Positions 6,723 through 12,922 of a stretch of 15,199 nucleotides of DNA are shown one piece after another. Location of the stretch: contig JALOLW010000037.1 of the NCBI GenBank assembly GCA_025455795.1, forward strand, positions 1 through 15,199, read 5' to 3'. This DNA comes from Spirosomataceae bacterium. Lineage in GTDB: Bacteria > Bacteroidota > Bacteroidia > Cytophagales > Spirosomataceae. The translations under genes and the position numbers were made by a program. The notes beneath the pieces were generated by a model. The model was not told the DNA's origin. It saw only the letters and a program-made list of their open reading frames with translations, and did no database searches. How positions within the stretch are numbered: position 1 is the stretch's first letter; every line of letters begins with the position of its first letter.

Positions 6723-8087
6723 ATGGCAGATGTACATTTAGGAATAGACATCGGTAGCACCAAAGTAGCCGCTGTACTGACCCTTTCAAAAAAAGTAAAC
6801 AACACGGTGGTCTGTGAGGTGGTGGGGGCGGCCAAAGTACGCAACGACGGCGTTTACAAAGGCAACATCAAAAACCCGCTGAAAACCAAAGCGGCCATTA
6901 GAGAAGCACTGACGATTGCGGTCGAAAAAGCCAGCAATCCTCATCTAACCAACAAATCACTTCTGGCGTCGGTCAATGTAAGCGGTGTACATATCGAAAA
7001 AATCCCCAGTTCTATCACGTGTAGGTCATCGTCGGTAAGCGATGATGACATCAACAATCTCTTTAAGGATATTCAGATGACATTCAGCTCCCAAACGGAC
7101 GAAATCGTGCATCTGCTTCCCTTGAAGTTTTCGGTAGGCGACCAGCACGAGATTATTGACCCCGTAGGCTACACAGGACTGAAGCTCAACGGCGATTTTA
7201 ATGTCATCACGGCCAACAAAGCCTCCATCCAGCTTATCAAAGATGCCTTGCAGAATACCAATGCGGTATTGAACGACGGTGACGGATTTGCAGCATCTCC
7301 CTTGATGTCAGGATTGGCACTTTTGACCGAGCCGCACAAACAACTCGGCGTAGTGGTGGTGGACATCGGCGGCGGCACTACCGACGTAGCCATTTATCAC
7401 GATGGCCTCTTGCAGCATACCGCTGTGTTGCCTTTTGGCGGCAATCACATCACCGACGACATCCGGCTGGGCTGCCACCTTTCTACCGATAGTGCCGAAG
7501 AAGCCAAAATCACGCTTTCTGAAACCGACCCCAACGAATGTAGCCTCAACCAGCTTTTGGTGATTCCTACCGCCGAGGGCATTCCACCCATTGAAGTCGT
7601 AGCACGCAACGTAGTGCTCATCGCCCGCGCTCGCTTGCGCGAGATTGCCGCGTTGGTGTTGGCCGAAGTCAAAAAAGCGGGTTTTGACGAGCGCATCCTC
7701 CGCGCAGGCATTATTTTGACGGGAGGTACTACCAACATGAAGGGCGTAGAAAAGATTTTCAAACAAGTGACCAACATGCACGTACAGTTGGGTACTGCCA
7801 AAGGATTGACTCGTACCAACGCCGCCATTCACGATGCCGTAGTCAATGACCCCGCTTTTGCTACCGCACTTGGGCTTTCCCTTCACACCGTCGAGACGTT
7901 TTTCCTTGATAAACGCATCCGAAAACCCGATGATTTTGTGCAAACTCGTCAAGAACCCAAAAAGGGTGGAAGTATTTGGCCTTTTGGTGGAAAAGAAATT
8001 ACATCATTCAAAGATGCCAAAGAAGTAGGTCGCACCATTTGGCGCGGTATCACCAAAGATGATATTGGAGAGTCAGACACTTATTGA
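6723..8087 (+). CDS. ftsA: Cell division protein FtsA (actin-like FtsZ anchor)
   Basis: Actin-fold ATPase that tethers FtsZ filaments to the inner membrane and recruits later divisome proteins. The 454 residues show phosphate loop 1 GIDIGSTKVAAV (7-18), a 1C-type domain (roughly 80-165) that replaces actin subdomain 1B, phosphate loop 2 VVDIGGGTTDVAIY (212-225) and the adenosine-binding ILTGGTTNMKGV (331-342). The C-terminal tail is longer than in many FtsA proteins and contains GGSIWPFGG (415-423) and GRTIWRG (436-442). One of these aromatic/basic segments probably serves as the membrane-targeting amphipathic helix (inference). The start at 6723 leaves four residues before the first strand. 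A TGA stop is followed by ftsZ after 23 bases, which is the conserved pair order. Confidence 0.96.
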   Translation: MADVHLGIDIGSTKVAAVLTLSKKVNNTVVCEVVGAAKVRNDGVYKGNIKNPLKTKAAIREALTIAVEKASNPHLTNKSLLASVNVSGVHIEKIPSSITCRSSSVSDDDINNLFKDIQMTFSSQTDEIVHLLPLKFSVGDQHEIIDPVGYTGLKLNGDFNVITANKASIQLIKDALQNTNAVLNDGDGFAASPLMSGLALLTEPHKQLGVVVVDIGGGTTDVAIYHDGLLQHTAVLPFGGNHITDDIRLGCHLSTDSAEEAKITLSETDPNECSLNQLLVIPTAEGIPPIEVVARNVVLIARARLREIAALVLAEVKKAGFDERILRAGIILTGGTTNMKGVEKIFKQVTNMHVQLGTAKGLTRTNAAIHDAVVNDPAFATALGLSLHTVETFFLDKRIRKPDDFVQTRQEPKKGGSIWPFGGKEITSFKDAKEVGRTIWRGITKDDIGESDTY

Positions 8088-8110
8088 TGCTTTAACTTTT
8101 GAAGAAAATT

Positions 8111-9607
8111 ATGCACTTTGCAAGAAAAAATTATTTCGACCACGACTACGAGTTTGTCATGCAAGAACCCAACCATTCGGAAAACGCACCTATCATCAAA
8201 GTCATAGGGGTAGGGGGGGGCGGTAGCAATGCCGTCAACCATATGTTCCACAAAGGCATCAAAGACGTGGTTTTTGTCGTCACAAACACCGACAAACAGG
8301 CATTGGTGAGAAGCCCTGTTTCCAACAAAATTCAGTTGGGAGCCGAAATGCTTCAAGGACTCGGAGCGGGTACAGATGCCGAACAAGGACGCTTGGCGGC
8401 CGAAGAAAGCATCGAATACATCCGTCAGTTGATGCACCCGCCCACGCAGATGGTTTTTATCACCGCAGGCATGGGTGGAGGCACAGGCACGGGAGCTGCC
8501 CCAGTGATTGCCAAAGTAGCCAAAGACATGGGAATGCTCACCGTAGCAGTGGTAACCGCCCCCTACGGACACGAAGGAAAAATCAAGAAGAAACAAGCCA
8601 TAGACGGTATCAACGCGCTCAAAGCCAATTGCGACACGGTGTTGGTAATTCTCAACGATGAACTTGCCAAACTTTACGGAAAACTGCCCATTTTGCGCGC
8701 TTTTGAACACGCCGATAATGTACTGACCAATGCTGTCAAAAGTATTGCTGAAATCATCACCGTCCATGGCAGTGTGAATTCAGACTTTATGGATGTCAAA
8801 AAAGTCCTCAAAGAAGCGGGTACTTCGGTGATGAGTTCGGCCATTGCTTCGGGCGAAACCCGCGCTGAATTGGCCATTGAAGCCGCGCTCAACTCTCCGC
8901 TGCTCAACAACCGCGACATTCGCGGGGCCAAAAGGATTCTGATTACGCTCTCATCAAGTACCGAGGAAGAATACCAAGCCACCCTCGACGAGCAGATGGT
9001 CATCACCGAATACATCGAAAGCCTCATTGGCGACGAAGCCGATATGTGCAAAGTTGGGGTGATTTTTGACGATTCACTCGGCGACCAACTCCTCGTGACG
9101 GTTATCGCCGCAGGTTTTGAAGACTCTCACTTGCCGTTTAGTTACGAATCCGTGGGCAATCTCAAAAGTGCCGTGCCTGTTTCGTACCCACCCGTTGGTT
9201 CGGAGACGGTCAAAGAAGAAACAAAGCCTACAACGCCCAACGAAACTTTCAATGTGCCGCCTACCGCCGTTGGGGTAGAGGTTGGGAAAGAAGTCGAAGA
9301 ATTGACTGCTACCAAAAACGCGCCCCCTGTCATTAATTTGATACAGGAACAGCCCAAAGCGCCTCTCGAAGATGCGCCCCTTGCGGTGGAGCCTGTGCAG
9401 AAAAAACCCGTTTTTGAAAACAAGCCCGAACCCCAAGAAGACCCCGCGATTTTGGCAGGATTGGTTCAAGACATTGTCAATGGGCGGTACTCGTACAGTG
9501 AGTTGGACAAACCCGCCTATCTGCGCCAAAAAGTGGTTTTACACCAAAAGCCGTCGCTTCCCGACTCGGCGTTTATTCCTATCACATTGGACAAACACCA
9601 AAAATGA
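8111..9607 (+). CDS. ftsZ: Cell division GTPase FtsZ
   Basis: Tubulin-like GTPase that forms the Z-ring. With the ATG at 8111 it has 498 residues. The GTPase core holds IKVIGVGGGGSNAV (29-42), the tubulin signature GGGTGTG (122-128), TAPYGHEG (149-156) and the T7 loop NSDFMDV (223-229), which keeps the catalytic Asp residues. The stretch 345-455 is a Pro/Glu-rich, probably disordered linker. LDKPAYLRQK (465-474) is the conserved C-terminal peptide that binds FtsA, here followed by a further 24-residue tail. An in-frame TTG at 8099 gives four more residues, and an ATG at 8159 would cut off 16. I prefer 8111 because purine-rich GAAGAAA sits just upstream. Several conserved core positions differ from standard FtsZ (MSSA in place of MGxG after the T7 loop). 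An eight-G run lies at 8213-8220. Confidence 0.96.
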   Translation: MHFARKNYFDHDYEFVMQEPNHSENAPIIKVIGVGGGGSNAVNHMFHKGIKDVVFVVTNTDKQALVRSPVSNKIQLGAEMLQGLGAGTDAEQGRLAAEESIEYIRQLMHPPTQMVFITAGMGGGTGTGAAPVIAKVAKDMGMLTVAVVTAPYGHEGKIKKKQAIDGINALKANCDTVLVILNDELAKLYGKLPILRAFEHADNVLTNAVKSIAEIITVHGSVNSDFMDVKKVLKEAGTSVMSSAIASGETRAELAIEAALNSPLLNNRDIRGAKRILITLSSSTEEEYQATLDEQMVITEYIESLIGDEADMCKVGVIFDDSLGDQLLVTVIAAGFEDSHLPFSYESVGNLKSAVPVSYPPVGSETVKEETKPTTPNETFNVPPTAVGVEVGKEVEELTATKNAPPVINLIQEQPKAPLEDAPLAVEPVQKKPVFENKPEPQEDPAILAGLVQDIVNGRYSYSELDKPAYLRQKVVLHQKPSLPDSAFIPITLDKHQK

Positions 9608-10302
9608 CCGCATTAGAACAAGCACTCAACGAAAAAGGCAGCCCCGAAAAGGCTGCTTTTTTGTCTTATTTTTTCAAAACGGGCAAAGGCCAATACGGCG
9701 AGGGCGATGTGTTTATCGGGGTCACAATGCCCGAAATCCGCGCCTTAGTGAAGCAGCACGCTGTCATGTCTTTTGACCAAATCATCGGTCTATTGCACAG
9801 CCCCGTTCACGAACATCGCATGGCGGCGTTGGTATGGTTGGTAGAACGTTTCAAAAAATCCAAAAAACAACCCGACGAGCAGCACTATATTTATGAATTG
9901 TACCTGTTCAATCTCGACTACATCAACAACTGGGATTTGGTAGATGTCACTTGCCGCGATATTATAGGAGGCTATTTGTTTGACAAAGACCGCTCTGTTT
10001 TAGACGAACTTGCCGCGCGCCCGCATCTGTGGGCGCAGCGCGTGGCAATGGTCTCGACTTGGCATTTTATTTCCAAAAGGCAATTTTCGGACACGATTCG
10101 TATTGCCGAACTTTTGCTTGGGCATAAACACGACCTCATTCACAAGGCCGTAGGCTGGATGCTGCGGGAAGTTGGAAAAAAAGATGAACTGGTTTTGATT
10201 GAGTTTTTGGACACCTACGCCACCCAAATGCCCCGTACTGCCTTGCGCTATGCCATAGAGCGTTTGCCCGAGTCCCAACGAAAGTATTACCTCGGCCTTT
10301 GA
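9604..10302 (+). CDS. AlkD-like DNA alkylation repair glycosylase
   Basis: A 232-residue all-helical HEAT-repeat protein of the AlkC/AlkD DNA glycosylase family, which removes N3- and N7-alkylated, positively charged purines without base flipping. The family's key positions are all visible: NNWDLVD (108-114), whose Trp110 and Asp114 correspond to Bacillus cereus AlkD Trp109 and Asp113; Arg146 in WAQRVAMV (143-150), matching Arg148; and Trp185 in HKAVGWMLRE (180-189), matching Trp187. Retention of all four suggests an active enzyme. The ATG overlaps the ftsZ stop as ATGA (9604-9607), so it is likely translated by ribosomes finishing ftsZ and is the last gene before a probable promoter. A DNA-repair gene here is not part of the standard division cluster. 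Substrate range cannot be read from sequence. Confidence 0.9.
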   Translation: MTALEQALNEKGSPEKAAFLSYFFKTGKGQYGEGDVFIGVTMPEIRALVKQHAVMSFDQIIGLLHSPVHEHRMAALVWLVERFKKSKKQPDEQHYIYELYLFNLDYINNWDLVDVTCRDIIGGYLFDKDRSVLDELAARPHLWAQRVAMVSTWHFISKRQFSDTIRIAELLLGHKHDLIHKAVGWMLREVGKKDELVLIEFLDTYATQMPRTALRYAIERLPESQRKYYLGL

Positions 10303-10331
10303 TTGTCCGATTGAAATCTTACTTATCTTTG
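10303..10331 (+). promoter_or_regulatory. Candidate Bacteroidota-type promoter for accD
   Basis: TATCTTTG (10324-10331) matches the Bacteroidota -7 consensus TAnnTTTG at every fixed base. TTG at 10303-10305 sits 18 bases upstream and TTTG at 10298-10301 sits 22 bases upstream; both fit the -33 element and its known 17-23 base spacing. Transcription would begin near 10337, giving a leader of about 130 bases before accD. The element starts right after the stop of the AlkD-like gene, where a new transcription unit is plausible. Confidence 0.55.
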
Positions 10332-10430
10332 ACCCAACAAAGTGATACAAAACGTTAATTGTTATTAGTTACTTGCTATTTGTTCAATACAGGTTTTTTA
10401 TTTTTACAACTGATTAACAAACATTTAACT

Positions 10431-10453
10431 GATAACCAACCACCGATAACCAA
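10431..10453 (+). repeat. Short tandem repeat in the accD leader
   Basis: GATAACCAA occurs at 10431-10439 and again at 10445-10453, a period of 14 bases, in a G-poor leader just before accD. The 10332-10469 region otherwise shows T-rich and A-rich sequence with no clear hairpin or riboswitch. Confidence 0.4.
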
Positions 10454-10469
10454 TAACTCAGGATTGATT

Positions 10470-11312
10470 ATGTCTTGGTTTACGAGAAAAGAACGCGGGA
10501 TTCAGACCCCAACCGAAATGAAACGCGAAGCCCCAGACGGGCTTTGGTATCAATGTCCCAACTGCAAGCACGTAATGCACACGCGCGAACACAAGCTCAA
10601 CGCTTACACCTGCGTACAATGCCACTACCACGAAAAAATCGGCTCAGAAGCGTATTTTGGTATTTTGTTTGACGACGAAAAATACACCGAACTTGATGCT
10701 CAAATGCTTTCTGGCGACCCGCTGCGTTTTGAAGACACCAAAAAATATCCCGACCGAATCCGCGATACTGTTCGCAAAACAGGTCTCAACGACGCGGTAC
10801 GGACAGCTTATGGTAAAATGGACGAAGTTGACATTGTAGTAAGCTGTATGGATTTCAATTTTATTGGCGGTTCGATGGGCTCGGTAGTGGGAGAGAAGAT
10901 AGCGCGTGGTATAGACCATGCCTTGCAGCACCGCAAGCCTTTTTTGATGATTTCGCGCTCGGGCGGCGCACGGATGATGGAAGCGGGCTTCTCGCTGATG
11001 CAGATGGCCAAGACCTCGGCCAAGTTGGCGCTTTTGTCAGAAGCCAAAATCCCGTATATCTCTCTGCTGACCGACCCTACCACGGGTGGAGTTACGGCGT
11101 CTTATGCCATGTTGGGTGACTTCAACATCGCCGAACCTGGCGCGTTGATTGGATTTGCAGGGCCGCGCGTCATCCGTGAGACCATCGGCAAAGACCTTCC
11201 CAAAGGTTTTCAAAGTGCCGAGTTTGTGTTGGAACACGGCTTTTTGGATTTTATTGTGGATAGAAAAGACCTAAAAGACAAACTCTCAAGTTTGTTGAGA
11301 ATGTTGCAGTAA
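10470..11312 (+). CDS. accD: Acetyl-CoA carboxylase carboxyltransferase beta subunit AccD
   Basis: Beta subunit of the carboxyltransferase half of acetyl-CoA carboxylase, which with AccA moves the carboxyl group from carboxybiotin to acetyl-CoA to make malonyl-CoA, the first committed step of fatty acid synthesis. The 280 residues are family length. An N-terminal zinc ribbon has Cys29, Cys32, Cys48 and Cys51 (CPNC and CVQC). The crotonase-fold core has SGGARMMEAGFSLMQM (164-179), GGVTASYAMLGD (206-217) and GFAGPRVI (228-235). The ATG at 10470 gives the usual MSWF start; the frame stays open upstream to a TTG at 10359, but that extension is non-homologous-looking leader sequence. accA is not in this window. 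A radical SAM gene follows after 4 bases, so the two are cotranscribed. Confidence 0.96.
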   Translation: MSWFTRKERGIQTPTEMKREAPDGLWYQCPNCKHVMHTREHKLNAYTCVQCHYHEKIGSEAYFGILFDDEKYTELDAQMLSGDPLRFEDTKKYPDRIRDTVRKTGLNDAVRTAYGKMDEVDIVVSCMDFNFIGGSMGSVVGEKIARGIDHALQHRKPFLMISRSGGARMMEAGFSLMQMAKTSAKLALLSEAKIPYISLLTDPTTGGVTASYAMLGDFNIAEPGALIGFAGPRVIRETIGKDLPKGFQSAEFVLEHGFLDFIVDRKDLKDKLSSLLRMLQ

Positions 11313-11316
11313 AGCG

Positions 11317-12288
11317 ATGCGTTTGGTTTCCCACCCTGTTTTATGCAATTATTACGTGACGTATCGCTGCAACGCCACTTGTAGTTTTTGTGATATTTGG
11401 GAAAAACCTTCACCCTACGTCACGCTCGAAAACGTCCGTGAAAACCTTCAAGCCCTCAAACGCCTCGGAGTCAAGGTGATAGATTTTACGGGAGGTGAGC
11501 CACTGCTTCATCGTCAGTTGGACGAACTCCTCCGCGAAAGTAAGCGACAAGGCTTTATCACAACGGTCACATCCAACGGTCTGCTTTACCCCAAATACTC
11601 GGACAAACTTCGCGGCTTGATTGATATGCTTCACTTCTCGTTGGATTCGCCCAACCGCGACGAACACGATGCTTCGCGCGGCGTAAAGTGCTTCGACAAA
11701 GTGATGGAGTCTATCCAAATCGCCAAGTCTTTCGGTGAGCGTCCTGATATTTTGTTTACGATTTTTGAAAACAATATCCACCAAATTGAGCAGGTTTGGC
11801 GCGACATCTGTTTGCCCAACGACCTCGTGCTGATTCTCAATCCTGTCTTTGAGTACAACACTGTCGGCTCAAGTCTTTCGGCGGAAGCATTGGCCAAATT
11901 GCGGCATTGGGGCAAACAAAAAAACATCTATCTCAACGACGGTTTTGTGCAACTTCGCTTAGACGGTGGCAATCGGGTCGAAAACCCTGTGTGCCGAGCA
12001 GGAAGTACAACGCTTGTGATTTCGCCCGAAAACAAGCTCGTGTTACCCTGTTATCACTTGGGTTTGAAGGAGTTGCCTATTGAAGGCAACTTGTACGAAC
12101 TTTATCGTTCCGAAGAAGTTCAGAAACTCGTAGCCCTCGAAGGCCGCTTGCCCGCCTGCGAGGGCTGTGCCATCAATTGCTACATGCAGCCCTCCTTTGC
12201 GGTCGAAATCTCCAAATACTGGTGGAAAGCCCTCCCTAGCACCCTCAAATACAACCGCCTCAAAGGGACGTGGAAACAACTTCTCTAA
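11317..12288 (+). CDS. Radical SAM protein of unknown function (SPASM-like C-terminus)
   Basis: A 323-residue radical SAM enzyme. Cys18, Cys22 and Cys25 (CNATCSFC) form the CxxxCxxC site for the SAM-binding [4Fe-4S] cluster. TGGEPLL (58-64), TSNGLL (85-90) and HFSLDS (106-111) are the later barrel motifs. The C-terminal third has Cys226, Cys245, Cys281, Cys284 and Cys288, a CRAGS ... LPCYH ... CEGCAINC pattern that fits a reduced SPASM or twitch domain holding an auxiliary cluster. Relatives with this layout include MoaA/PqqE-like peptide and cofactor maturases and HpnH-like enzymes; I cannot place it in a subfamily and give no substrate. No small precursor-peptide gene is visible beside it. 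It starts 4 bases after accD and is probably cotranscribed, which by itself does not prove a lipid role. Confidence 0.85.
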   Translation: MRLVSHPVLCNYYVTYRCNATCSFCDIWEKPSPYVTLENVRENLQALKRLGVKVIDFTGGEPLLHRQLDELLRESKRQGFITTVTSNGLLYPKYSDKLRGLIDMLHFSLDSPNRDEHDASRGVKCFDKVMESIQIAKSFGERPDILFTIFENNIHQIEQVWRDICLPNDLVLILNPVFEYNTVGSSLSAEALAKLRHWGKQKNIYLNDGFVQLRLDGGNRVENPVCRAGSTTLVISPENKLVLPCYHLGLKELPIEGNLYELYRSEEVQKLVALEGRLPACEGCAINCYMQPSFAVEISKYWWKALPSTLKYNRLKGTWKQLL

Positions 12289-12336
12289 AAGCCGCTGATT
12301 TTTAGGGAATTAGACACGCTATTTCAAAAACGCACT

Positions 12337-12368
12337 ATACTCAATACGCCATACCCCATACTCAATAC
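12337..12368 (+). repeat. Direct repeat in the ybeY leader
   Basis: ATACTCAATAC occurs at 12337-12347 and 12358-12368, a 21-base period, in a nearly G-free leader that ends at the ybeY ATG. The 12289-12336 part has no clear promoter or hairpin. Similar G-poor, internally repeated leaders precede accD and mnmG. Confidence 0.45.
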
Positions 12369-12378
12369 CCAACATACC

Positions 12379-12792
12379 ATGATTTCATTTTTCAATGAAG
12401 ATGTCGAGTTTTCCGTTCCGACACCGCGCAAAATAAAGGCGTGGCTAAAACAAGTCATCATAACAGAGAGCTATACGTTGAACCAACTCAATTATATTTT
12501 TTGTTCAGACGAATATCTACTCCATGTCAATCGCCAATACTTAGACCACGACTTTTATACAGATATTATCACTTTCGACAATGCCGAAGAGGAAAGATGC
12601 GTAGAAGGTGATATTTTTATCAGTATAGAACGAGTCAAAGAAAATGCCACCGAACTTGGTGTTGCGTTTGAAGAAGAACTTAAACGTGTACTTGTACATG
12701 GTGTTTTACATTTGGTAGGTTATGATGATTTGGAAGATGAACAAGAAATAGAAATGAGAAATAAAGAAGACTTTTATCTTATTCGATTTTAA
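12379..12792 (+). CDS. ybeY: Endoribonuclease YbeY (16S rRNA 3' maturation)
   Basis: Metal-dependent single-strand endoribonuclease involved in 16S rRNA 3'-end processing and ribosome quality control. The 137 residues match the shorter Bacteroidota form. YLDHDFYTDIITFD (54-67) and EGDIFIS (76-82) are core family motifs. The metal site reads HGVLHLVGYDD (107-117): His107 and His111 are present, but the third ligand, His124 in E. coli (HGTLHLLGYDH), is Asp117 here. As I recall, Asp at this place is usual in Bacteroidota YbeY, so it is likely a lineage trait and still able to bind metal. The ATG follows a G-poor repeated leader. Codon use is more AT-rich than in the flanking accD and mnmG. It is followed by the parS-like spacer. 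Confidence 0.92.
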   Translation: MISFFNEDVEFSVPTPRKIKAWLKQVIITESYTLNQLNYIFCSDEYLLHVNRQYLDHDFYTDIITFDNAEEERCVEGDIFISIERVKENATELGVAFEEELKRVLVHGVLHLVGYDDLEDEQEIEMRNKEDFYLIRF

Positions 12793-12806
12793 TTAAACTT
12801 TTAAAA

Positions 12807-12822
12807 TTTTTCACGTGAAACA
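12807..12822. promoter_or_regulatory. parS-like chromosome partition site 1
   Basis: TTTTTCACGTGAAACA matches the broadly conserved parS form TGTTTCACGTGAAACA at 15 of 16 bases, differing only at position 2. The central 12 bases TTTCACGTGAAA are a perfect palindrome. ParB binds parS to nucleate the partition complex. The site lies 14 bases after the ybeY stop and before mnmG (gidA); gidA neighbours parAB/parS in many bacteria. Confidence 0.7.
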
Positions 12823-12852
12823 TTGCTTGTTGAATTTAGGTTAAAAATCAAA

Positions 12853-12868
12853 AATTTCACGTGGAACA
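12853..12868. promoter_or_regulatory. parS-like chromosome partition site 2
   Basis: AATTTCACGTGGAACA matches TGTTTCACGTGGAACA, the reverse complement of the Bacillus subtilis parS TGTTCCACGTGAAACA, at 14 of 16 bases; only the two outermost left bases differ. Its centre is 46 bp from that of site 1. Both sites share the flank ACATT then TTGTTGA, so the two look like copies of one longer unit. Confidence 0.65.
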
Positions 12869-12881
12869 TTTGTTGATTTTT

Positions 12882-12907
12882 ACAAAATTCACACAACAAA
12901 ATTCACA
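12882..12907 (+). repeat. Perfect 12-bp tandem repeat before mnmG
   Basis: ACAAAATTCACA at 12882-12893 and again at 12896-12907, perfect copies with a 14-base period. It lies between the second parS-like site and the mnmG ATG. It could be a binding site for a protein acting at the partition or mnmG control region, or a slippage product. Confidence 0.55.
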
Positions 12908-12922
12908 TAAAATCAGACTCAA

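Noticed and set aside
6716..6723. TAATTTTC close to the -7 consensus at the ftsA start
   Set aside because: It overlaps the ATG, so transcription would start inside the gene; no supporting -33 element was found.
8081..8767. Minus-strand frame of 228 codons opposite ftsZ
   Set aside because: Lies antisense to the conserved FtsZ GTPase core; the low-complexity His/Phe/Gly-rich translation is typical of a shadow frame.
10359..10469. AccD extended upstream to a TTG at 10359
   Set aside because: AccD proteins start at MSWF-type sequence before the zinc ribbon; the extension reads through the repeated G-poor leader.
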